Shown in pieces: positions 17,085-25,162 of a stretch of DNA of 64,000 bases. The stretch lies in the NCBI RefSeq assembly GCF_001429185.1, contig NZ_LMIW01000001.1, forward strand, positions 248,968 through 312,967, read 5' to 3'. Below the pieces are notes generated by a model. That model searched no databases. It was given only the letters and a program-made list of their open reading frames with translations, and was not told the DNA's origin. The first letter of the stretch is position 1, and each line of letters opens with the position of its first letter. The position numbers were made by a program, and so were the translations under genes. Source of the DNA: Terrabacter sp. Root85 (GTDB lineage: Bacteria > Actinomycetota > Actinomycetes > Actinomycetales > Dermatophilaceae).

Positions 17085-18190
17085 CCGATCCCGGCCCCGT
17101 CGTCCTGCTCTCCGTGCTCGCGCTCGTCGTCTTCGGACTGGTCGTCGCCGGCCTGCCCCGGTGGGGCTCCGGCATCTCGCGCGCCGTCGTCCGAGGCGTG
17201 CAGGTCGTGCTGCTCAACGTCCTCGTCCTCGCCCTAGCAGGCGCCGCGCTCAACGACCAGTACCTCTTCTACTCCAGCTGGGGTGACCTCTTCGGCTCCC
17301 GCTCGACGTCCGTCCAGGTGCACCACGGTGGGACGAGCCCCGAGGTCGTCACGGCCGCCGTGGCCGGTCCCGGTCTCCGCGGCGTCACGACACCGGCCGT
17401 GCTGCCACCCCTCCCCCAGCCGGGCTCGCGGCTGCAGACGTACACGGTCGTCGACACGCGGTCGAACGCCGAGGGCCAGGTCTACGTCCACCTGCCCGTC
17501 GGCTACGACCCGAGGTCCTCGCGCACGTATCCGGTCATCCTCGGCCTGCACGGCTTCCCGAGCGGGCCGAAGGGCTTCCTCAAGCTCGACTTCCTCAGCT
17601 CCGTCGACGCCCTGACCGCCGAGCACCGGCTGGCCCCCTCGATCGTCGTCGTCCCGCGCATCGACACCCCGGCGAGCCTCGACACCGAGTGCGTCAACGG
17701 CGGAGTCGGAGAGCCGCAGACGGACACGTGGCTCGCCCACGACATCCCCGCGTGGACCGCGCACCACTTCCGGGTCACGCTGGCGCGGACGTCGTGGGCC
17801 ACGCTCGGCTACTCCTACGGCGCCTGGTGCGCAGCGTCGCTGTCGATGCGCCACCCCGACGTCTTCGGCGCCGCCGTCGTGCTCCTCGGCTACTTCCGTC
17901 CGGACTTCAGTGCGGCCTACGACCCCCTGACGACCGCGACCCAGCGCGGCTACGACCTCGTGACGATGGCGCACACCGCGCCGCCGCCGGTGGCGATGTG
18001 GGTGCTCACCTCCCGCGAGGACACGTTGTCCTACCCCACGACGTCGAAGTTCCTCAGCGTCGCCCGGAGCCCGCTCGACGTGACGGGCACCGTCCTCGCA
18101 CACGGTGGCCACCGGGACTCGGTGTTCACCCCCTACGTCCCGGCCGCCCTCGCGTGGCTGGCCCAGACCCTGCCGGGCTTCCGTGCCTGA
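17075..18190 (+). CDS. Membrane-anchored alpha/beta hydrolase (esterase D/mycolyltransferase-like)
   Basis: 371 residues. Two N-terminal hydrophobic segments (residues ~8-27 and ~38-57) suggest a membrane anchor with the enzyme outside. The hydrolase domain has LGLHGFPSGPKGF (oxyanion region), nucleophile motif GYSYGAW near residue 247 and a C-terminal His in HGGHRDSVF. It resembles the esterase found next to lysX in mycobacteria. It overlaps lysX by 10 bases, so the two are co-translated. It could act on acylated envelope lipids or lysyl-PG, but the substrate is not evident. Confidence 0.85.
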   Translation: MELTDPGPVVLLSVLALVVFGLVVAGLPRWGSGISRAVVRGVQVVLLNVLVLALAGAALNDQYLFYSSWGDLFGSRSTSVQVHHGGTSPEVVTAAVAGPGLRGVTTPAVLPPLPQPGSRLQTYTVVDTRSNAEGQVYVHLPVGYDPRSSRTYPVILGLHGFPSGPKGFLKLDFLSSVDALTAEHRLAPSIVVVPRIDTPASLDTECVNGGVGEPQTDTWLAHDIPAWTAHHFRVTLARTSWATLGYSYGAWCAASLSMRHPDVFGAAVVLLGYFRPDFSAAYDPLTTATQRGYDLVTMAHTAPPPVAMWVLTSREDTLSYPTTSKFLSVARSPLDVTGTVLAHGGHRDSVFTPYVPAALAWLAQTLPGFRA

Positions 18191-18203
18191 GAGCGGACGA
18201 CGT

Positions 18204-19190
18204 ATGCCGTCGGGCCGGGCCCCTGACGGGCCCCCGGGCCGGGGCCGGCGCCGGGGGCGCGGGGTGCGCGGGGTGCGCGGGGTGCGCGGGGTGCGCCCGC
18301 GACCTCGCCACCTCGTCGCGGCGCTGCTCGGCCTGGCCGTCCTCGCCGCCCTGGGCCTGAGCGGTGTGGTGCCCGGCCTCGGACCGCCGACCCTCCTGGG
18401 AGATCCCGGCGCGGCACCGAACGCGTCTGCCACCACGGTGGGCCCGGCTCCCGCGACGCCGTCCGCTTCCGAGACGACGCCGTCCGGACCGCTGACGCTC
18501 GTGGGTCTCGGGGACTCCGTGCCGTCGGCCGAGACGTGCGGCTGCACCGGCTACGTCGAGCAGGTCGGTCAGCGGCTCGGCGCGCTGACCCACCGGGGCT
18601 GGGTGGTGCACAACGACGCGAACGGCGGCTGGACCACGTCGGACGTCGAGGACGACCTCGGCTCCTCGTCCACCCGTGGCCACCTCGCGAACGCCGACCT
18701 CGTGCTCGTCGAGGTGGGGGCCAACGACTTCGATCTCGACCGGGTCGACGACCAGGGCTGCTTCCCGGCCGCCGGGTCGGACTGCTGGTCCGCCACGGTC
18801 GCCGGCCTGCGCGACGGCCTGACCCGGATCATCGCGGCGATCCGCCGCGTCGACCACCGTCCCGACCTGCGGATCGCCCTGCTCGGCTACTGGAACGTCA
18901 CGGTCGACGGCTCGGTCGGCCGGGCTCTCGGCGAGGACTTCGTCCTCGGCAGCGACGAGCTCACCCGCCTGGTCAACGACACGGTCCACCAGGTGGCCGC
19001 GTCGACGGGCGCGGTCTACGTGGACGCGTACAGCCCGCTCAAGGGCACCTCGGGCACCCGGGATCCGACGGGTGACCTCCTCGACGACGGTGACCACCCG
19101 AACGCGAGCGGCCACACCCTGCTCTCGACCGCCGTCGTGGACGAGCTCGCCACGGCGGGGGCGGTCGCGGCGTGGCGTGGGGCGTCCTGA
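18204..19190 (+). CDS. Secreted or anchored SGNH/GDSL hydrolase
   Basis: 328 residues from ATG 18204. An in-frame GTG at 18183, overlapping the previous stop, is a credible alternative. A very basic N-terminus containing four Gly-Val-Arg repeats precedes one membrane segment (LVAALLGLAVLAALGLSGVV) and an Ala/Thr/Pro linker. The catalytic domain shows block I (LVGLGDSVPS), block III (VEVGANDF) and block V (DGDHPNASGH), with the Ser, Asn and Asp-His of SGNH hydrolases. Three early Cys residues (ETCGCTGY) may form a disulfide outside the cell. It is third in the lysX operon, so envelope ester hydrolysis is likely. Confidence 0.86.
   Translation: MPSGRAPDGPPGRGRRRGRGVRGVRGVRGVRPRPRHLVAALLGLAVLAALGLSGVVPGLGPPTLLGDPGAAPNASATTVGPAPATPSASETTPSGPLTLVGLGDSVPSAETCGCTGYVEQVGQRLGALTHRGWVVHNDANGGWTTSDVEDDLGSSSTRGHLANADLVLVEVGANDFDLDRVDDQGCFPAAGSDCWSATVAGLRDGLTRIIAAIRRVDHRPDLRIALLGYWNVTVDGSVGRALGEDFVLGSDELTRLVNDTVHQVAASTGAVYVDAYSPLKGTSGTRDPTGDLLDDGDHPNASGHTLLSTAVVDELATAGAVAAWRGAS
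18261..18296 (+). repeat. Four exact tandem copies of GGGGTGCGC
   Basis: Nine-base unit, four copies, encoding Gly-Val-Arg repeats on the cytoplasmic side of the SGNH hydrolase membrane segment. An imperfect GGGGGCGC precedes it. Slippage here would add or remove three residues without breaking the frame. Confidence 0.9.
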
Positions 19191-19334
19191 GGGTCGACCG
19201 GAGTGGGGCTGGAGTGTGGGCTGGATCGACAAAATCTTGCCTCATACCCGTTCAGTCGAGATCCCAACAGCCGCAGGCACGCCGGACCGCTGGGCGTTGA
19301 CGGGGCACCCTCAGGTGCGGTTGCGTGGGGAGGC

Positions 19335-20348
19335 ATGACCGTCATCGGCTTCCACTGCTCGCACGAGCAGATCGACCCCGCCCAGCTGCTCCGGGACGTC
19401 CGCGCGGCGCAGGACGCCGGCTTCACGGCGGCCATGTCGTCCGACCACATCTCGCCGTGGAGCAGCCGGCAGGGCGAGTCCGGGTACGCGTGGAGCTGGC
19501 TGGGCGCGGCCCTGGCGACCACGTCCCTCCCGTTCGGTGTCGTCACCGCGCCGGGGCAGCGCTACCACCCCGCCGTCACCGCGCAGGCCATCGCGACGCT
19601 CGGACAGATGTTCCCCGGACGCTTCTGGGCCGCGCTCGGGTCGGGCGAGGCCTCGAACGAGCGGGTGACCGGTGACGTGTGGCCGCGCAAGGAGGTCCGT
19701 GACGCCCGCCTCGTCGAGTGCGTCGACGTCATCCGTCGCCTCCTCGCCGGAGAGGAGGTGAGCCACGACGGGCTCGTGTCGGTGAACCGGGCGCGGCTCT
19801 GGACCCTCGCGGATCCCGTGCCCGACCTCGTCGGGCCGGCGGTGACCGCAGAGACGGCCGCACGTCACGCCGGGTGGGCCGACGGCCTCATCACGGTGAA
19901 CCAACCACCCGAGACGCTGCGCGCGGTCCTGGCGGCCTACCGCGACGCCGGTGGACGCGGTCCCGCCCGCCTGCAGGTGCACGTGAGCTGGGCTCCCACG
20001 GAGGACGAGGCCCTGCACGTCGCCCACGACCAGTGGCGCAGCAACGTGATCGGGCCTCCCGTCGCGTGGGACACCGAGACGGTCGAGGCCTTCGACCTCA
20101 TCGGCGAGACGGTCTCGCCGGACCAGGTCCGCGAGGCGGTGCTCGTCTCGGGGGACCTCGACCGCCACGCGCAGTGGCTCCAGGACTACGCCGACATGGG
20201 CTGGGACGAGCTCTACGTGCACTTCGTCGGCCAGCACCAGGCACCCTTCATCGAGGCGTTCGGCACCTCCGTGCTGCCCCAGCTGTCGGTGACCAGCCCT
20301 GCGGCGCAGGGCGCCTCACCTCAGGGCGCACGGGGGGAGGACCGATGA
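19335..20348 (+). CDS. TIGR03885-type LLM-class flavin-dependent oxidoreductase
   Basis: 337 residues with a bacterial-luciferase-like TIM barrel: MTVIGFHCSHEQIDPAQLL, SSDHISPWSSRQGESGYAWSWLGAALA and GSGEASNERVTGDVWPRK. This pattern matches the TIGR03885 group, described as related to F420-dependent enzymes but probably using flavin. ATG 19335 is preceded very closely by GGGGAGG. Its TGA overlaps the ATG of the GH13 gene, so the two are coupled. The substrate is unknown. Confidence 0.87.
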   Translation: MTVIGFHCSHEQIDPAQLLRDVRAAQDAGFTAAMSSDHISPWSSRQGESGYAWSWLGAALATTSLPFGVVTAPGQRYHPAVTAQAIATLGQMFPGRFWAALGSGEASNERVTGDVWPRKEVRDARLVECVDVIRRLLAGEEVSHDGLVSVNRARLWTLADPVPDLVGPAVTAETAARHAGWADGLITVNQPPETLRAVLAAYRDAGGRGPARLQVHVSWAPTEDEALHVAHDQWRSNVIGPPVAWDTETVEAFDLIGETVSPDQVREAVLVSGDLDRHAQWLQDYADMGWDELYVHFVGQHQAPFIEAFGTSVLPQLSVTSPAAQGASPQGARGEDR

Positions 20349-22027
20349 GGATGAGCGACACGGGTGACGTGTGGTGGAAGAACGCCGTCCTCTACTGCGC
20401 CGACATCGAGACCTTCCAGGACTCCGACGGCGACGGGGTGGGCGACCTGCGCGGGATGACCGACCGCATCGAGTACCTCGCCGACCTCGGCGTGACGTGC
20501 CTCTGGCTGATGCCCTTCTACCCGACGGCCCGCAAGGACGACGGCTACGACATCACCGACTTCTTCGGCGTCGACCCACGCCTCGGCACACTGGGTGACT
20601 TCGTCGAGCTCATGCGCACCGCCCGTGCCCACGGGATCCGGGTCATCATCGACTTCGTCATGAACCACACCTCCGACCAGCATCCGTGGTTCAAGTCCGC
20701 CCGGCGCAGCCGTGAGGACCCGTACCGAGACTACTACGTGTGGAGCCGCACGAAGCCGCGGTCGAGCGCCAAGGACGTCGTCTTCCCCGACCAGGAGGAC
20801 AGCATCTGGGAGCGCGACGAGAAGACGGGCGACTACTACCTCCACCACTTCTACAAGCACCAGCCGGACCTCAACGTCGCGAATCCTGCTGTCCAGGAGG
20901 AGATCTCCCGGACGCTGGGCTTCTGGCTCGAGCTCGGCGTGTCGGGCTTCCGGGTGGACGCCGTGCCGTTCCTCTTCGCCCGCGACGGGGTGCCGGGCGT
21001 CGACGACGCGGACGCGTTCAACCCCGACCGCTACCTCGGCGACGTCCGGTCGTTCGTCACCCGTCGCGTCGGGGACGCGGTGCTCCTCGGTGAGGTCAAC
21101 CTGCCCTACCCCGAGCAGCGGCGCTTCTTCGGCGGTGACGACGGCGACGGTCTCAACATGCAGTTCGACTTCATCGGGATGCAGCGCTTCTACCTCTCCC
21201 TCGCCCGCGGAGACGCCGGACCGCTGGCCGAGGCCCTGCGCGAGCGGCCGCCGCTCGACGTGACGAGCCAGTGGGCCAGCTTCGTGCGCAACCACGACGA
21301 GCTCACCCTCGACAAGCTGACCACGCGGGAGCGACGCGAGGTCTTCGACGCCTTCGGACCCGATCCGGAGATGCAGCTCTACGACCGGGGACTGCGACGA
21401 CGCCTGCCGCCCATGGTGAGCGGTGACCAGAGAAGGGTGCGGCTCGCATACGCCCTCATGTTCTCCCTGCCCGGCACGCCCGTGCTCTTCTACGGCGAGG
21501 AGATCGGCATGGGTGAGAACCTCGACGTCCCGGGCCGGCTCGCGGTGCGGACCCCGATGCAGTGGACGCCCACACCCAGCGGCGGCTTCTCCTCCGCCGC
21601 CCCGAAGCGCCTGACCCGCCCGATGCCCTCCGGGGTCTGGGGCCCGGAGCACGTCAACGTCTCCGACCAGCGCCGCGACCCGGAGTCGCTGTGGTGGTTC
21701 GTCCGCCGTCTGGCGCGACGCTACCGCCAGCTCCCCGAGAGCGGGTGGGCGACCGTCGAGGTGCTCGACCACCCGGTGCCGGCCGTCCTCGCGCACGTCA
21801 GCCGCTCCGGTGACTGGGCGATGGTCGCGCTGCACAACCTCGGCGAGGACGGCGCCATCGTGCCCCTCACCGTGCCCGACCTGCCCGTCGGCTCCCGGCT
21901 CGTCGACGTCCTCGGGGACCGTCCCGACGTCACCGTGCCGCCGTCGGGGCCTGTCGAGGTCGACATCGAGCCGTACGGCTACCGCTGGCTGCTCCTCGTC
22001 CGCGAGGGCGAGGACCCACTCCTCTGA
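20345..22027 (+). CDS. GH13 alpha-glucosidase/trehalose-synthase-like enzyme
   Basis: 560 residues. The (beta/alpha)8 barrel shows the GH13 regions: DFVMNHTS, GFRVDAVPFLF (Asp nucleophile), LLGEVNLPYPE (acid/base Glu) and FVRNHDELTLDKL (third acid). VLFYGEEIGMGENL and VRTPMQWTP resemble trehalose synthase (TreS), and a small beta domain ends the protein. Likely reactions are maltose/trehalose interconversion or alpha-glucoside hydrolysis. It has no maltokinase neighbour, so calling it TreS would go too far. Start ATG overlaps the previous stop (ATGA), with GGGGGGAGG upstream. Confidence 0.88.
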   Translation: MRMSDTGDVWWKNAVLYCADIETFQDSDGDGVGDLRGMTDRIEYLADLGVTCLWLMPFYPTARKDDGYDITDFFGVDPRLGTLGDFVELMRTARAHGIRVIIDFVMNHTSDQHPWFKSARRSREDPYRDYYVWSRTKPRSSAKDVVFPDQEDSIWERDEKTGDYYLHHFYKHQPDLNVANPAVQEEISRTLGFWLELGVSGFRVDAVPFLFARDGVPGVDDADAFNPDRYLGDVRSFVTRRVGDAVLLGEVNLPYPEQRRFFGGDDGDGLNMQFDFIGMQRFYLSLARGDAGPLAEALRERPPLDVTSQWASFVRNHDELTLDKLTTRERREVFDAFGPDPEMQLYDRGLRRRLPPMVSGDQRRVRLAYALMFSLPGTPVLFYGEEIGMGENLDVPGRLAVRTPMQWTPTPSGGFSSAAPKRLTRPMPSGVWGPEHVNVSDQRRDPESLWWFVRRLARRYRQLPESGWATVEVLDHPVPAVLAHVSRSGDWAMVALHNLGEDGAIVPLTVPDLPVGSRLVDVLGDRPDVTVPPSGPVEVDIEPYGYRWLLLVREGEDPLL

Positions 22028-22037
22028 CGCCCCGGAC

Positions 22038-22062
22038 GTTTCCCTCGGGCCACCGCGGGTAC
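22038..22062 (+). promoter_or_regulatory. SigB/SigF-like promoter (GTTT-N15-GGGTAC)
   Basis: GTTT at 22038 and GGGTAC at 22057-22062, 15 bases apart, ending nine bases before the alcohol dehydrogenase ATG. It matches the general-stress sigma consensus known for Streptomyces SigB and mycobacterial SigF. A SigF-family gene lies 2.2 kb downstream, making autologous control plausible. Confidence 0.6.
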
Positions 22063-22071
22063 TTCCGCTAC

Positions 22072-23253
22072 ATGAAGGCGCTGACGTGGCACGGGATCGA
22101 GGACGTCCGGGTGACCGACGTGCCCGATCCCGACATCGCCCACACCACCGATGCCGTCGTGCGCGTCACCTCGACGGCGATCTGCGGCTCGGACCTGCAC
22201 CTCTACCGGGTGCTAGCGCCGTACCTGAAGCCGGGGGACGTGCTCGGGCACGAGTTCATGGGGATCGTCGAGGAGGTCGGTCCAGGTGTCGCGACGCTCG
22301 CCGTCGGCGATCGTGTCGTCGTGCCGTTCAACATCTCCTGCGGTCGCTGCTGGATGTGCCAGCGCGGCCTGTTCGCGCAGTGCGAGACGACGCAGAACAC
22401 CGACTCCGGCAGGGGCGCCAGCCTCTTCGGCTACACGAGCCTCTACGGTTCGGTGCCCGGCGGTCAGGCGGAGAGGGTCCTGGTGCCGCACGCCGACTTC
22501 GGGCCCATCGTCGTCCCCGACGACATGCCCGACGAGCGCTTCCTCTACCTCTCCGACATCCTGCCCACGGCGTGGCAAGCCGTGGAGTATGCCGACGTCA
22601 ACGGCAGCGACACCCTGGCCGTCCTGGGACTGGGGCCGGTGGGTCAGCTCGCCGTCCGGTCGGCGCTGCACCGGGGTGTCGGCCGGGTCATCGGCGTCGA
22701 CCTCGTGCCCGACCGGATCGAGAAGGCACGGGCCCGCGGCGCCGAGGTCATCGATGCGTCCGACACCGACGTAGCGCGGGCCCTCAAGGACCTGACAGAA
22801 GGTCGAGGACCGGATGCGGTCATCGATGCGGTCGGCATGGAAGCCCACGGAAACCCGTTCTCGGAGAAGGTCATCGCGGGCGCCGGCCGCCTGCCCAAGC
22901 CCATCGCCCGCGGAGCGATCGAGACCTTCGGGATCGACCGGCTCGCGGCCCTGCACACCGCGGTCGCAGCCGTGCGCCGAGGCGGCACCCTGTCCATCAG
23001 CGGCGTCTACGGGGGCATGGCCGACCCGATGCCGAGGATGGAGCTCTTCGACAAGGGCCTGACGGTTCGGATGGGCCAGTGCCACGTGCGCCGCTGGAGC
23101 GACGAGCTCCTCGACATCGTCCGCACGGACGACGACGTCCTGGGACTCGAGAGTCTCGCCACCCACCACGGCAGCCTGGAGGACGCGCCGGACCTCTACC
23201 GCGTCTTCCAGGAGAAGCAGGACGAATGCCTCAAGGTCGTCCTCCGCCCCTGA
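22072..23253 (+). CDS. Zinc-dependent alcohol dehydrogenase (formaldehyde-dehydrogenase-like)
   Basis: 393 residues of the medium-chain dehydrogenase family. Catalytic zinc ligands lie in AICGSDLHLY and GHEFMG. The structural zinc loop has four Cys (CGRCWMCQRGLFAQC). The NAD fold carries LGLGPVGQLAVRSA near residue 185. The long insertion DAVGMEAHGNPFSEK with KPIARGAIETFG is typical of the glutathione-independent formaldehyde dehydrogenase-like subgroup. Actual substrates vary in this group. Expression from a general-stress promoter is suggested by the box at 22038. Confidence 0.9.
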   Translation: MKALTWHGIEDVRVTDVPDPDIAHTTDAVVRVTSTAICGSDLHLYRVLAPYLKPGDVLGHEFMGIVEEVGPGVATLAVGDRVVVPFNISCGRCWMCQRGLFAQCETTQNTDSGRGASLFGYTSLYGSVPGGQAERVLVPHADFGPIVVPDDMPDERFLYLSDILPTAWQAVEYADVNGSDTLAVLGLGPVGQLAVRSALHRGVGRVIGVDLVPDRIEKARARGAEVIDASDTDVARALKDLTEGRGPDAVIDAVGMEAHGNPFSEKVIAGAGRLPKPIARGAIETFGIDRLAALHTAVAAVRRGGTLSISGVYGGMADPMPRMELFDKGLTVRMGQCHVRRWSDELLDIVRTDDDVLGLESLATHHGSLEDAPDLYRVFQEKQDECLKVVLRP

Positions 23254-23313
23254 GCGACACGGCTCACCGGTCCAACCACAGCCCAGACAACCACACGACA
23301 AGGAGACGCCTTC

Positions 23314-23685
23314 ATGAGCGTGACGAGCTTCCAGGACCTTCCTCTCGCCGACCGCGACCGCGAGTGGGACGGCGACGCCGCCGAGAAGCGGGTGCGGGCG
23401 TGGGCAGGCGCGGAGGAGGGGCCCAACGAGAAGTACCGCGACGCGCACGTCTGGTACGACGCGGACAGCAAGACGAACTTCACGGCCTACAAGCTCCTCT
23501 TCGCCGACGTGGTCGACGGGCGTCTCAGGGCCGTCCCGCGCGCGGTCATGGCCGCTGCCGCGGTCATGCAGGGCTCACGAGGCGGGGTCGACCTGCCGGA
23601 CAAGGACCGCGACCGGGTCCGGAGCCACCTCGCGAAGTACTACGCGAAGATGGGTGAGGAGGCTCCGTGGGAGCGTGACGGCTGA
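23314..23685 (+). CDS. Stand-alone DUF6582-like protein (phage-prohead-associated domain)
   Basis: 123 residues, ATG 23314 after AAGGAGA. Pieces WDGDAAEKRVRAWAG, TNFTAYKLLFADVVDGRLRA, VPRAVMAAAAVMQGSRGGVD and LAKYYAKMGEEAPW match, from memory, a domain usually found at the end of phage prohead proteases and in other phage head proteins. Here it stands alone in a non-phage stress cluster, 60 bases after the alcohol dehydrogenase. Fold and function are unknown. Confidence 0.75.
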   Translation: MSVTSFQDLPLADRDREWDGDAAEKRVRAWAGAEEGPNEKYRDAHVWYDADSKTNFTAYKLLFADVVDGRLRAVPRAVMAAAAVMQGSRGGVDLPDKDRDRVRSHLAKYYAKMGEEAPWERDG

Positions 23686-23697
23686 CCGTCGCCGGGC

Positions 23698-24150
23698 TCA
23701 GAAGACCGCGCCGCCACCGGTCACTCCGAGGACGGTGCCCGACACGTAGCTGGCCTCCGTCGGGGACGCGAGAAAGACGTATGCCGGAGCGACCTCACCA
23801 GGCCGACCGGCGCGTCCCAGCGGCGTGTCCGCGCCGAACCTCTCGATCTTCCTGCTGTCACGCGGCGCCGGCTGCAACGGCGTCCAGATCGGACCCGGCG
23901 CGACCGCGTTGCCACGGATTCCCCTGGGGCCCAATGAGGCTGCCAGGTTGACGGTGAGGTTGTTGAGCGCGGCCTTGGTGGCTGCGTAATCGAGCAGCCC
24001 GGGTGACGGGTCGTAGGCCTGGCGCTCGACGAGGTCTCCGGGCACGAGGACGCCCGTGCGGCCCGCCTTCTCGATCCAGGCGAGGGTGTCCTCGGCGTCG
24101 GGCTGCTCGGCCGGCAGGTGGCTGATGGCGACGTCCGGCGTCACGAGCGG
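23698..24150 (-). pseudogene. Remnant of a short-chain dehydrogenase with an internal deletion
   Basis: The C-terminal SDR half is intact: YAATKAALNNLTVNLA with the Tyr-x3-Lys pair, GNAVAPGPIWTPLQP and YVSGTVLGVTGGG. It is joined near 24025 directly to a short earlier segment (DVAISHLPAEQPDAEDT...VLVPGDLVE). The intervening NAG-motif and Ser-containing region, roughly 70 residues, is missing, and no N-terminal GxxxGxG nucleotide loop lies upstream. The family is about 290 residues. The frame is open but the product cannot be a working enzyme. Confidence 0.8.
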
Positions 24151-24289
24151 CTGTGGCAGCCGACCGGACGCGGACCTGACGTTTGTCCGCAGGGACCGTT
24201 GCGCGAAGGGGCTCCTGCATGGCACTGTCGAGTCGTCTGAGCGGTCCAATCACAGCGCCGACTCCGTCACCGGAATCCGGAGATGAGTC

Positions 24290-25126
24290 ATGTCGCAGCA
24301 CCCTCTGCATCCCCGACTGTCGTTCGCCGAGCGTGACGCCGAGACGTCCGAGCTCTTCCGCCGCCTCGCCGCCGCTCGCACACCGGAGGACTCCGAGCCG
24401 ATCGTCGAGGAGATCGTCCACCTCTACCTCGATCTCTGCGCCTCCATGGCCGGACGTTACGACGGGCGTGGCGTCGAGCACGACGACCTCGTGCAGGTCG
24501 CGCGCCTGGCCCTCGTCAAGGCTGTCCGCCGCTACGAACCCGGCCATGCTCCGTCATTCGCCGCCTACGCCGTGCCCACCATCTCGGGCGAGCTCAAGCG
24601 ATGGTTCCGTGACCGCGGCTGGGTCGTGCGGCCGCCGCGACGCCTCCAGGAGCTCCGCGCCAACCTGCAGTCCGTCCGGGGCCGTCTCGAGCAGGAGCTC
24701 GGCGCCACCCCCACGGACGAAGAGCTCGCCCAGGCCGTCGGTGCGTCCGTCGAGGAGGTCCGCGAGGTGGCCACCGCAGCCACCGGCTTCCGCCCGTTGT
24801 CGCTCGACTGCAGCCCCTCCGACGAGGAGCGGCCAGGCCTCGCAGCCTTCCTCGCCGCGGACGACGACGACCTCGCTGGGGCGGACGACCGCGTCTGTCT
24901 CGCAGAGGCCCTGACCGAGCTCGACGACGACGAGCGCGAGCTGCTCCTCATGCGCTACGTCGAAGGCATGACCCAGCGCGAGATCGGCGAGGTGCGCGGC
25001 GTGAGCCAGATGCAGGTTTCCCGGACCCTGCGGCGCATCACCGTCCGGCTCCACGACCACCTCGCCGAGCAGGTCACACCCACCCCGCCCACCGAGGCCG
25101 CCGCGGAGATGGGCACCGCCTCCTGA
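24290..25126 (+). CDS. SigF/SigB-family RNA polymerase sigma factor
   Basis: 278 residues of the sigma-70 group 3 type. Region 2 includes HDDLVQVARLALVKAVRRYEPGHAPSFAAYAVPTI. Region 3 follows the RDRGWVVRPPRRLQEL segment typical of SigF/SigB. Region 4 has ERELLLMRYVEGMTQREIGE and VSQMQVSRTLRRI. GGAG lies nine bases before ATG 24290. No anti-sigma factor or antagonist is adjacent, which is unusual because members normally sit beside an RsbW/RsbV-type pair. It probably drives general-stress genes such as the nearby alcohol dehydrogenase. Confidence 0.92.
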   Translation: MSQHPLHPRLSFAERDAETSELFRRLAAARTPEDSEPIVEEIVHLYLDLCASMAGRYDGRGVEHDDLVQVARLALVKAVRRYEPGHAPSFAAYAVPTISGELKRWFRDRGWVVRPPRRLQELRANLQSVRGRLEQELGATPTDEELAQAVGASVEEVREVATAATGFRPLSLDCSPSDEERPGLAAFLAADDDDLAGADDRVCLAEALTELDDDERELLLMRYVEGMTQREIGEVRGVSQMQVSRTLRRITVRLHDHLAEQVTPTPPTEAAAEMGTAS

Positions 25127-25162
25127 GCGACCCGGCGGAGGCAGCGGAGGCTGCCGACGCCG

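Noticed and set aside
20345-22027. Naming the GH13 enzyme treS
   Set aside because: Several TreS-like motifs are present, but the region after the Asp-Phe-Val-Met block differs and no maltokinase is fused or adjacent, so only the broader call is safe.
23314-23685. Prophage remnant around the DUF6582-like gene
   Set aside because: No capsid, portal, integrase or attachment repeats flank it.
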